In this document: piece by piece, positions 16,506 to 25,861 of the stretch
Numbering within the stretch: position 1 is the stretch's first letter
How the letters are laid out: each line of letters begins with the position of its first letter
Assembly: GCA_020632695.1 (NCBI GenBank)
Contig: JACKFB010000006.1
Location: forward strand, 186,001-250,000
DNA length: 64,000 nucleotides
DNA from: Deltaproteobacteria bacterium
GTDB lineage: Bacteria > Myxococcota_A > UBA9042 > PHBI01 > JACKFB01
Direction of reading: 5' to 3'
Program-made: the position numbers and the translations under genes
The notes under the pieces: model-generated
Told to the model about the DNA's origin: nothing
What the model saw: the letters and a program-made list of their open reading frames with translations, nothing else
The model's database searches: none

Positions 16506-19500
16506 ATGCTCATCCCCGCCGCGACCTGCTCGCCTCGCCCGGCGAGCCTCCTGCGCGCCGCCACGCTGCTGTGCCTGACCACGCTGCTGGCGTGCGGGGG
16601 GAGCACGCCCGACGCCGCCGGGGCGCCCGACGCGGACACGTCCTCGCCTGAGGCGGGCGGTGCCGGCGACAGCCTCGAGCCGCTCCCCGAGCTGCGGGTC
16701 AGCATCGTGGCCTCGACCCTCACCGGCAACGCGCCGCTGGCCGTCGACTTCTCTGCCGAGGTGATCGGCGACGCCTCGTCCTGCGCCGCGCTGGAGTACG
16801 CGTGGTTGGTGGGCGCCGACACGACCTACGAGGATCCCTCGTTCACGCACACCTTCTTCTCCTCCGGCTCGGCCCAGGTGAGCCTCACGCTCACCTGCCG
16901 CGCCGCCGACGGGCGCGAGACCACGGCCGGCGACGCGGTGGAGGTGCGCACCGCCGGCTGCGCCGATCTGCTCTTCGACCAGGTCTCCCTGGACTCGCCC
17001 GTGGAGGTGGCGCCCGGCGACACCGCGCGCCTCAAGCAGGGCAAGCTCTTCAACGAGGGCGACGCCATCAACGTCCCCTTCGAGCTGCGCGTGGTGCTCT
17101 CCATCGACGACGTCTACGACCCCGAGACCGACGTCGTCGTGGCCACCCGCCAGTTCGATTCGATGCCCAGCGGCCTCTTCACCGAGTCCTCGGAGGACCT
17201 GTCCGGCCTGGAGCTGGCGGTCCCCGAGGATCTGCCCGACGGGAACTACTTCGTGTACCTCGAGGCGGACGCCGGGCTGGTCGTCAACGAGTGCCGCGAG
17301 ACCAACAACGTCGCCCGCTCCACCAACAACCTGACCGTGGACGCGGCCATCGCCTTCAAGCCCGACCTGCTGGCCGAGTCGGTCAGCCCGACGGAGCCGG
17401 GCCTGGTGGTCAACGTCGGCCAGAACATCAACTACTCCTTCACGCTCCGCAACGCGGGCGTCGGCGAGTCCGGGGGCTTCCGCATCGCGGTCTACCTGTC
17501 GTCGGACGACGCGCTCGACGAGGGCGATCTCGTCATCGTGGCGCCCGGCGCGCTGGGGTCGAGCGTCAACCAGCTGGCCGTCAACGCGAGCCAGGGCTAC
17601 TTCAAGTCCTTCACGATCCCTTCGTCGCTGCCCGACGGCGAGTACTACGTCATCGTGCAGGTGGACGCCCTGGACCAGCAGGTGGAGTCCGACGAGACCA
17701 ACAACGTCACGGCGTCGGCGTTTCCGCTGACGGTGGCCTACGAGGCACCCCAGTGCTTCGACCTGGCGCTGACCCAGCTCGAGGTCTCGCCCTCGATCAG
17801 CTACTGGAACGGGACACTGCAGGTGCGGGTCACCGTCGCCAACCCGGGCACCCAGGTCGTGCCCGCCGGCGCCAAGGTGCAGGGGCTGCTCTCGCAGAAC
17901 CCGACGCTCAATCCGGCCACCGCCACCCAGCTCGGCACGTGGACCCTGCCCGAGATCCCCGCCGGCGGTGAGGTGGTGCTGGACGAGGTCGCGAAGGTCC
18001 CGGCCTCCATCCCGGTGAAGCAGCACTACGTGGGCGTGCTCATCGACCCGAGCGATGCCTACCCCGAGTGCAGCGAGGCCAACAACGCCGGGCTCTTTCC
18101 CGACCCGGTGACCATCGTCGCCACGGCCTCGGTGGACCTGGTGGAGGCACCGCCGGCCTTCCACCCGACCACGGTCACCGCCGGCGACGAGATCAAGGTC
18201 ACCCACACGCTGACCAACGCCGGCTCCAGCGCGGCCACCCCGTTCCGGCTGGCCGTCGCCCTCAGCACCAAGCCGGCGCCGACCGCCAGCGACCTGAAGA
18301 GCGGGGCGGCCGTGGAGATCCACTCGGTGGTGGTTCCGGGCCTGGCCGCCGGCGAGTCGGTGGCGCGCGTGGAGAAGGTCGTCGTGCCCAAGGGGCTCGA
18401 GCACACGATCTCGAACTGGTACGTCGCCGTGATCGCCGACCCGGACGCCAGCCAGGGGAGCGACAAGGACAAGGCCAACAACATCGCCGTCAGCACCGAG
18501 ATGCTCACCGTCATCGACCCGAAGGGGGGGTGCTTCGAGGACGGGCGCGAGCCGGACAACACGCTCAGCGCTGCCAAGCCGGGGAGCGCGGGCAAGATCC
18601 TGGGCGCTGGGAGCTGCGGGAACGAAGACTGGACGCGCGTGTCGGTGCCGGCGGGCGCCAGCCTGCTGGCGACGCTGACGATCCGGCCGCTGCTGAGCAT
18701 CGAGCCGATCTCGTCGAACATCGACCTGGACGTCACCACCGAGGCCGGCGCGCTGGTCGACCAGAGCCACCGCTCGGGCGACATCGAGCAGGTCAGCGTC
18801 TACAACGTGCCGAAGGCGGCGAACTACATGCTGCGGGTGTTCCCGGGCTCGGCCGGCGCCCAGGCGCAGTACGACCTGGACGTGGAGATCCGCTACGAGG
18901 TCCCCGGCGTCGAGCTGCTGCCCGACGACGTGGTGGCGCTGCCGAGCCCGCTCTATCCGGGCGGCCTGCTGGCGGTGACCTGGACCGACGTGAACCTGGG
19001 CGCCGAGGCCAGCGCGGCGTATTCGGCGCGGATCTGGGCCTCGAAGGACGCGACGCTCGAGCCGGGCAAGGACCTGGCCCTGGGCAGCTTCTCGCTGGGG
19101 CCCGTCGCCGGGGGCGCCAAGGCCGCGCGCAGCGCCAAGGTGCTGTTGCCCGCGTCGCTCAGCGGCGGGCAGTGGCGCTTCCTGGTCGAGCTGGATCCCG
19201 ACGGCAGCTCGGGGGACCTGGACACCGACAACAACCTCGGCGTCAGCGACCAGGTCTTCGTGGACGTGCTGCTCACCTGCGCCGACGACAACCTCGAGCC
19301 GAACAACGGCCCGCCCATCGCCACACCCCTCGACTTCACGGGGACCTCACAGGTGGTGCGCTCAGGCCTGGTGGTCTGCCCCGAGCTGGACGACTGGTAC
19401 GCCGTGCAGGTGACGACCGGACAGAAGCTGGAGGCCGTGGTCACCTATCCGCACCAGGACGCCAAGGGGCTCTTGCGGGTGGAGCTCTGGGAGCCGACCG

Positions 19501-20744
19501 GGACGGCGGCGCTCTTCTCCAACGCGGCGAAGGGGACCTCGGCGGCGAGCCTGCCCTGGGCCTGGCGGTCGGGGACCTGGTACGTGCGCGTCGTCAACCA
19601 GGCCCAGGGGACGGCGCTGGCTCCCTACACCTACTCGCTGGCGGTGAACCTGGTGAACGGCGAGCCGGCGGCGAGCTGCACCGGCGACGGCTTCGAGCCC
19701 AACAACAGCTACGTGCAGCCGGCGCTCATCGGCTGCGGCCTCCAGCACGCCACGCTGTGTCGCGGGGACGTGGACCTGTATCGCGTCGAGCTGTACGCCC
19801 TCCAGACCCTGGAGGTCACGCTCCAGCACTCCAAGGGCGCGCTGGAGATGCAGCTCCTGCCCAGCGCCGACGGCACACCCATCACCACCAAGAGCGGCAA
19901 CGGCTCCCTCACCTACTACGCCGAGACCGACCGCACGGTGTTCCTGCGCGTGCGCGCCAAGGGCGACCCGGCGTCGCTGGACAGCTTCGACTACACCCTC
20001 TTCATGGACGGCCTCACCGGCACCGACCTGGTGGTGCCCGACGTCTCCGTCTACCTGCCCTCGGTGTACCAGGGTGAGGACGACCTCGTGGACTTCTCGG
20101 TGGAGAACACCTGCCAGGATTCCAGCGGGCCCTTCGCCATGCGCTTGTGGCTCTCGAAGGACCAGCTCCTCGACCCGGGCGACCTGGACCTGGGCGACCG
20201 CGCCGTCGCCGACCTGGGCGGCAAGACCAGCCTGGACCTGAGCCAGAAGGTGGGCGTGCCGTTCTCGACGGCGCCAGGGAACTACTGGGTGCTGGTCCAG
20301 GCCGACGCCGACGACGACGTCGCGGAGTCCAACGAGGACAACAACGACAACGGCGCCGCGCTGGCCGTCTCGGCCCTGTGCCTGCCCGACGCCTTCGAGC
20401 CCAACGATCTGCTGGGAGCCGTCTCGCCCTTCGCGCCGCTGGTCGAGCTTCCCGGGGCGCTGGGCCTGGCGCTGTGCCCCTCCGAGCTCGACTGGTACGC
20501 CGTCCAGGTGCCGGCCGGCAAGGCGCTCACGGCGACCATCCACTTCGATCCGGAGGAGGGCGACCTGGACCTCCGCGCCTACGACCCCTCCTACTCGAAG
20601 ACCCTGCCGGTGGTGTCGTCGACCACCGGCGAGGAGCCGGAGTCGGTCACCTACGCCCCGCCCGCCGGGGGCGTCGTGCTGCTGCGCGTCAATGGCTTCG
20701 ATGGGGGCAGCGCCGCCTACGACCTGGAGCTCAGCCTGGACTGA
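16506..20744 (+). CDS. Large surface lipoprotein with PKD, CARDB and PPC repeats
   Basis: A 1412-aa predicted lipoprotein. The signal peptide ends in the lipobox LLAC, with the lipidated Cys at 30, and is followed by an acidic, Ala/Pro-rich linker. Visible domains in order: a PKD-like domain (~64-147); four CARDB-like adhesion domains (~150-279, 284-408, 418-537, 542-669), each ending in a motif such as ESDETNNV; a PPC domain (~676-795, EDGREPDNT); CARDB (~799-921); two PPC domains (~923-1172); CARDB (~1173-1288); and a final PPC (~1293-1412). PPC modules have paired EPNN and DWYAV motifs. No enzymatic domain is present, so it is probably a surface adhesin or scaffold. A further in-frame ATG lies at 16437, but a lipoprotein signal fits only ATG 16506. 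Its 3' end overlaps the convergent Nudix gene by 14 bases. Confidence 0.85.
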   Translation: MLIPAATCSPRPASLLRAATLLCLTTLLACGGSTPDAAGAPDADTSSPEAGGAGDSLEPLPELRVSIVASTLTGNAPLAVDFSAEVIGDASSCAALEYAWLVGADTTYEDPSFTHTFFSSGSAQVSLTLTCRAADGRETTAGDAVEVRTAGCADLLFDQVSLDSPVEVAPGDTARLKQGKLFNEGDAINVPFELRVVLSIDDVYDPETDVVVATRQFDSMPSGLFTESSEDLSGLELAVPEDLPDGNYFVYLEADAGLVVNECRETNNVARSTNNLTVDAAIAFKPDLLAESVSPTEPGLVVNVGQNINYSFTLRNAGVGESGGFRIAVYLSSDDALDEGDLVIVAPGALGSSVNQLAVNASQGYFKSFTIPSSLPDGEYYVIVQVDALDQQVESDETNNVTASAFPLTVAYEAPQCFDLALTQLEVSPSISYWNGTLQVRVTVANPGTQVVPAGAKVQGLLSQNPTLNPATATQLGTWTLPEIPAGGEVVLDEVAKVPASIPVKQHYVGVLIDPSDAYPECSEANNAGLFPDPVTIVATASVDLVEAPPAFHPTTVTAGDEIKVTHTLTNAGSSAATPFRLAVALSTKPAPTASDLKSGAAVEIHSVVVPGLAAGESVARVEKVVVPKGLEHTISNWYVAVIADPDASQGSDKDKANNIAVSTEMLTVIDPKGGCFEDGREPDNTLSAAKPGSAGKILGAGSCGNEDWTRVSVPAGASLLATLTIRPLLSIEPISSNIDLDVTTEAGALVDQSHRSGDIEQVSVYNVPKAANYMLRVFPGSAGAQAQYDLDVEIRYEVPGVELLPDDVVALPSPLYPGGLLAVTWTDVNLGAEASAAYSARIWASKDATLEPGKDLALGSFSLGPVAGGAKAARSAKVLLPASLSGGQWRFLVELDPDGSSGDLDTDNNLGVSDQVFVDVLLTCADDNLEPNNGPPIATPLDFTGTSQVVRSGLVVCPELDDWYAVQVTTGQKLEAVVTYPHQDAKGLLRVELWEPTGTAALFSNAAKGTSAASLPWAWRSGTWYVRVVNQAQGTALAPYTYSLAVNLVNGEPAASCTGDGFEPNNSYVQPALIGCGLQHATLCRGDVDLYRVELYALQTLEVTLQHSKGALEMQLLPSADGTPITTKSGNGSLTYYAETDRTVFLRVRAKGDPASLDSFDYTLFMDGLTGTDLVVPDVSVYLPSVYQGEDDLVDFSVENTCQDSSGPFAMRLWLSKDQLLDPGDLDLGDRAVADLGGKTSLDLSQKVGVPFSTAPGNYWVLVQADADDDVAESNEDNNDNGAALAVSALCLPDAFEPNDLLGAVSPFAPLVELPGALGLALCPSELDWYAVQVPAGKALTATIHFDPEEGDLDLRAYDPSYSKTLPVVSSTTGEEPESVTYAPPAGGVVLLRVNGFDGGSAAYDLELSLD

Positions 20745-21339
20745 GCGGCGCCATGCCGCTCACCTCGAGCAGGTCGGCGACCATGTGGGCGGTGGCGCCC
20801 CAGATCGTGTGCGGCTCGGTCAGATAGAAGGTGAGGCGCCGCTTGCCGTCGTGACGCCGGCTCTGCATGGTGCGCAGGATCGCGGGGTCGGCCAGCGTCA
20901 GCAGCGGCACGGTGAACCAGGCCTCCACCTCGGCGGGCGACGGGCGGTAGCGCACGCCGGGCGCCACCAGGCCCACCCAGGGCGTCACGTGGTACCCGGT
21001 GACGGTCACCAGGTCGTCGAGGCGGCCGAGGGGCTCCACCGCGTCGGGCGGGATGGCCAGCTCCTCGTTGGCTTCGCGCAGCGCCGTGTACCAGCGGTCC
21101 GCGTCGGTCGGGTCCACGCGGCCCCCCGGGAAGGAGACCTGGCCTCCGTGGGCCTGCATGTGCGTCGGGCGCAGCGTGAAGAGCGCCGCCATGCCCTCGG
21201 GCCGCTGCACCAGGGGGATGAGCACCGAAGCGGTCCGGTGCGGCCCCACCGGGTGATGTTCTGGCGTGTAGGCCGTGAGGCGCCGGCGCAGCTCGTCGAG
21301 CGTCGGCGCCGCGGAGCCGTGCGCGCCGCTACCGCCCAC
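20731..21339 (-). CDS. Nudix hydrolase, CoA pyrophosphatase (NudL-like)
   Basis: A 202-aa Nudix protein of the CoA-diphosphatase subgroup, which cleaves CoA and its thioesters to phosphopantetheine and 3',5'-ADP. The subgroup signature GGQVSFPGGRVDPTD sits just before the Nudix helix, and the catalytic LREANEEL segment is at ~88-95. The first Nudix Glu position falls in the D-rich stretch usual for this subgroup. The start overlaps the end of folE by 11 bases on the same strand, so the two genes are coupled. Its stop lies inside the 3' end of the convergent lipoprotein gene. Another Nudix specificity cannot be excluded. Confidence 0.87.
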   Translation of the reverse strand: MGGSGAHGSAAPTLDELRRRLTAYTPEHHPVGPHRTASVLIPLVQRPEGMAALFTLRPTHMQAHGGQVSFPGGRVDPTDADRWYTALREANEELAIPPDAVEPLGRLDDLVTVTGYHVTPWVGLVAPGVRYRPSPAEVEAWFTVPLLTLADPAILRTMQSRRHDGKRRLTFYLTEPHTIWGATAHMVADLLEVSGMAPLSPG

Positions 21340-21889
21340 TATGGCCCTTGGACTGCACGATGCTGAAGAACTCGGCGCGGGTGGCGGGGTTGGTCTTGAA
21401 CTCGCCCAGCATCGACGAGGTCGTGGTGATGGCGTTCTGCTTCTCGACGCCGCGCATCACCATGCAGAGGTGCGTGGCCTCCATGACCACCGCCACGCCG
21501 TAGGGCTGCAGCTCGCTCATCAGGGTCTCGGCGATCTCGCGGGTCAGCCGCTCCTGCACCTGCAGTCGGCGAGCGAAGATCTCGGTGACCCGCGCCAGCT
21601 TCGACAGCCCCACCACCTTCCCGCGGGGGATGTAGGCGATGTGCGCCCACCCGAAGAAGGGGAGCATGTGGTGCTCGCAGAGGCTGAAGAAGTCGATGTT
21701 CTTGCACACGACCATCTCGTCGTGGCCCACATCGAAGAGCGCGCCGTTGATGACCTTCTTCGGGTCCTCCGCGTAGCCCTTGGTCAGGAAGCGCAGGGCG
21801 CTCGACACCCGCGCGGGGGTCTTCACCAGCCCGTCGCGCGCCGGGTCCTCGCCGAGCTCGACCAGCACCTGATGGATCAGATCCTCCAT
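21329..21889 (-). CDS. folE: GTP cyclohydrolase I
   Basis: First enzyme of tetrahydrofolate synthesis (also of queuosine and biopterin routes), converting GTP to 7,8-dihydroneopterin triphosphate. At 186 aa it has the standard type I length. Zinc ligands are visible: Cys71 and His74 in SLCEHHMLPFFG and Cys142 in ATHLCMVMRG. The substrate-binding segment IPRGKVVGLSKLAR is intact. The gene starts three bases after the universal stress protein gene and overlaps the Nudix gene by 11 bases, so the three genes probably form one transcript. Confidence 0.96.
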   Translation of the reverse strand: MEDLIHQVLVELGEDPARDGLVKTPARVSSALRFLTKGYAEDPKKVINGALFDVGHDEMVVCKNIDFFSLCEHHMLPFFGWAHIAYIPRGKVVGLSKLARVTEIFARRLQVQERLTREIAETLMSELQPYGVAVVMEATHLCMVMRGVEKQNAITTTSSMLGEFKTNPATRAEFFSIVQSKGHSGR

Positions 21890-21892
21890 GAG

Positions 21893-22387
21893 CTACCCCA
21901 CCTCCGGTGCGAAGCCGTCCGGCTTGACCGTCAGGACGTGGCAGGCGGCCCGGCGGACGACCCGCTCGGCCTGGCTGCCGATGAGCGCGTGGCGCAGACC
22001 GGCGTGGCCGTGGGTGCCCATGACGATCAGGTCCACCTCCCGGGCCTCGGCGTAGCGCAGGATCTCGACCCAGGGCTTGCCGCCGGCGATCTCCAGGATC
22101 ATGCGCTCGCGGTCGTCGTTGGTGACCAGCCCGTCCGCCTGCAGCTCATCGAGGCGGCGCACCAGCCCCGCCTCCAGGCGAGCCATCAGCGTGGCCTCGG
22201 CCTCGACCTCCTCGTAGCCGGCGCCCGAGAGCGTCCGCTCGGAGACGTGGAGGATGTCCAGCTCGGCCTGGAAGAGGCGAGCGTAGCCCACGGCCGTGTA
22301 GAAGGCCTTCCGGCTGCACTCGGAGAAGTCCACCGGACAGAGGATTCGGCGGTAGGCGACCGCGGTCGGGTCCTGGGTGCTCAACAT
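21893..22387 (-). CDS. Universal stress protein (UspA family), ATP-binding type
   Basis: A 164-aa single-domain Usp. The domain starts at RRILCPVDFSE and ends with VMGTHGHAG...IGSQAERVVRRAACHVLTV. That end carries the G-x2-G-x9-G-S ATP-binding signature (GTHG...GS), so it is likely a nucleotide-binding Usp. The frame is open to 22561, but ATG 22387 is chosen because AGGAG precedes it by 5 bases and the fold starts directly after. It lies 184 bases downstream of the carboxylase gene and 3 bases upstream of folE on the same strand. The specific stress role is unknown. Confidence 0.88.
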   Translation of the reverse strand: MLSTQDPTAVAYRRILCPVDFSECSRKAFYTAVGYARLFQAELDILHVSERTLSGAGYEEVEAEATLMARLEAGLVRRLDELQADGLVTNDDRERMILEIAGGKPWVEILRYAEAREVDLIVMGTHGHAGLRHALIGSQAERVVRRAACHVLTVKPDGFAPEVG

Positions 22388-22571
22388 CGACTCCTGGGAG
22401 GGCGATGACCGGGCGAGCGCGCCGCGGTCGTGGGGAGGCGCCGGGGGTGGGCCCGCGCCAGCGACGCCGCAGCATCGCTGAGGATGCCGCGGCACGTCCA
22501 GCCCGAGGGCCAGCGGGCGCCCCCGGGCGGGCGGGCCGGGCGGCGTCGGTGCGGTGGCCACGCGGGCAGGC

Positions 22572-24113
<1,542 letters not shown>

Positions 24114-24604
24114 TCGGACTTCCTCCTGCGAGGGCGGAGGCCTACCACAGTCGGCGCCGAGTGGTCAGCAGCCCGCTCGGCGATCGCCGCGCCCGACGCG
24201 CCGGCGGCGCGCCGGCCTGCGCCGCGACGGTGTGGAGGAAAGCGCCCGGACCCGCGTGGATGTGTGTGTGCGCTGTCCGGCAGGTATCCGGCGGTGGTGC
24301 GCTCGTCGCTCCACCGGTAGAACGGCCTGCGCGCGGGCCGGGCGGCTCGGGTGCCGGAGTAGCAGGTTCCGTGCCACGGCGCTGGCGGCGCCTGGAGCCC
24401 CTGCAGAACCGTGTCCCTCCGCCGCAGGGGCCCTGGCTCGGGCGCTCGCGCCGCCGGGCCCGCCGCCTGACGGGCCATGGTCTCCGAGCCCCGATGGGGT
24501 GCGCTGACCCCAGTTCGCAGGCGCGCCCGCGCGGAGTGGACGTGACCAGGGGAACGCGGTACGAGATCCACCCTCGGATCCTCGATCCATCGCGACCATG
24601 AGCC
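24114..24604. other. Intergenic region without a recognisable gene
   Basis: This 491-bp spacer lies between the divergent carboxylase and DsbA-like genes. No protein family or RNA gene is recognisable. Open frames here have no plausible motifs and read as GC-rich noise. A sigma-54-like element is annotated at 24361-24376. A purine-rich GAGGAAAG string near 24237 was checked as a possible RNase P RNA and not supported. Confidence 0.6.
24361..24376 (-). promoter_or_regulatory. Candidate sigma-54 (-24/-12) promoter toward pccB
   Basis: On the minus strand TGGCACGGAACCTGCT matches the RpoN consensus (TGGCACG-N4-TTGC) with one mismatch, with the invariant GG and GC at the correct distance. Transcription would give a ~230-base leader before the carboxylase ATG at 24113. 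An NtrC-type activator is encoded at 28285, but nothing here links the two directly. Confidence 0.4.
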
Positions 24605-25528
24605 ATGGAGCGTCTGCCGATGCGCCTCGTCCTCCTCGCCGTCCTCTCCCTGTCCTTGGCTGCCGCGTGCTCGAAGCAGCCCGAACCTGCGCCCGCCGCG
24701 CCCGCCGCCGCCGCGCCCGCCCCCGCCGCCGCGCCCGCGCCCGCCGAGACCCCCAAGCCCGTCGAGGCTCCGAAGGCCGCCGAGCCGGCGCCCGCTCCGG
24801 CCGCCGCGCCCGCCGCCGGCGCGCTGCCGACGATGGAGCAGATCGGGGCGATGGAGAAGACGCCCGGCGCCACGCCGCCGCTCGAGGGCTCGACCGTGCC
24901 GTCGCCGAACACCGTGAAGACCTTCCCGGGCGCCCCCGGCCCCCACCCGGCGAGCGGCCCCGACGACGCCCCGGTGAAGGTGTTCATCTTCAGCGACTTC
25001 CAGTGCCCGGTGTGCAGCCGCGTGGTCGAGCCGGCCAAGCTGCTGAGCCGCGAGTTCCCCAACGAGGTGCAGATCATCTTCATCCACAACGCCCTGGAGA
25101 TGCACCAGAACGCCGCCGGCGCAGCGGCCGCCGCCATCGCCGCCCAGCGGCAGGGCAAGTTCTGGGCCTTCCACGACAAGCTGTTCCAGAACCAGCAGAA
25201 CCTGCACGAGCAGGATCTCATCCTCTACGCGGAGGAGCTGGGCCTGGACTCGGACAAGTTCCAGAAGGACATGAAGGACCCGGCCGTGAAGGCGCAGGTC
25301 GACTACGAGCGCGCGCTGGCGGCCGAGCTGGGGCTGCAGGGCACGCCGGGCTTCATGATCAACGGCCAGAAGCAGGTGGGTTGGGGCAGCTACGGCGGCT
25401 TCAAGAGCATGGTCGCCCGTGCGCTCGGCGGCATCGGCGACAAGCGCGGCCCCGACGTGGCCATCGAGGCCACCAAGGCCTCGGGCGACGACGGCAAGAA
25501 GTTCGCCGAGCTCTACTGGGGCAAGTAG
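24605..25528 (+). CDS. DsbA-family thioredoxin-like lipoprotein
   Basis: A 307-aa predicted lipoprotein. The signal peptide ends in LAAAC (lipidated Cys22) and is followed by a ~50-residue Ala/Pro-rich linker that would hold the domain away from the membrane. The DsbA/thioredoxin_4 domain starts near residue 120. Its active site is CPVC (134-137) after FIFSDFQ, and the cis-Pro loop is GTPGFMINGQ. Such proteins form or isomerise disulfides in the periplasm. The last 15 codons lie within the tandemly repeated junction at 25475-25861. An alternative start is the ATG 15 bases downstream (MRLVLLAV). The redox partner is unknown. Confidence 0.88.
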   Translation: MERLPMRLVLLAVLSLSLAAACSKQPEPAPAAPAAAAPAPAAAPAPAETPKPVEAPKAAEPAPAPAAAPAAGALPTMEQIGAMEKTPGATPPLEGSTVPSPNTVKTFPGAPGPHPASGPDDAPVKVFIFSDFQCPVCSRVVEPAKLLSREFPNEVQIIFIHNALEMHQNAAGAAAAAIAAQRQGKFWAFHDKLFQNQQNLHEQDLILYAEELGLDSDKFQKDMKDPAVKAQVDYERALAAELGLQGTPGFMINGQKQVGWGSYGGFKSMVARALGGIGDKRGPDVAIEATKASGDDGKKFAELYWGK

Positions 25529-25861
25529 CAGCGGCGGTCGCGCCGCCTGACCGATTGCCGGTCAGCGCGGCGCCGGCTCCGGCGGCTGGCGCCACGGGAA
25601 GCTCCGAGGCCTCGGGCGACGACGGCGAGCGGGCCGTCGAGCCCTTCCGGGCCGAGCGGCAGGCGGGCCGGGTAGCAGCGGCCGTGGCGCCGCCGTTCAG
25701 CGGGGCGTCGGCTCCCGCAGCGCGTGCCGCGGGGAGCTCCGGGTCCTCGGGGCCATGACGGCGAGCGGGTCGTCGAGGTCTTCCGGGGCAGCTGGCAGCG
25801 GCGGTGGCGCCGCCGGTCAGCGGGGCGTCGGCACCCGCAGCTCGCGCCACAGGAAGCTCCA
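25475..25861. repeat. Three imperfect tandem copies of the dsbA-like/prolyl-oligopeptidase gene junction
   Basis: Units begin near 25475, 25606 and 25741, giving periods of ~131 and ~135 bp. Each unit carries a GCCTCGGGCGACGACGGC-like segment, a central AGCAGCGGC block followed by GGCGCCGCC, a GTCAGCG block, and an end matching GCCACxGGAAGCTCC. The first unit overlaps the 3' coding end of the DsbA-like gene. The last overlaps the 3' coding end of the prolyl oligopeptidase gene. The middle copy is wholly non-coding, so this looks like decayed amplification of a convergent gene junction. Confidence 0.7.

Noticed and set aside
24220..24440. Possible RNase P RNA or other structured RNA in the 24.1-24.6 kb spacer (GAGGAAAG string)
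   Set aside because: The rest of the RNase P consensus, including the 3' pairing partner and conserved loops, is absent. No SRP RNA, tmRNA or riboswitch motif was found either.
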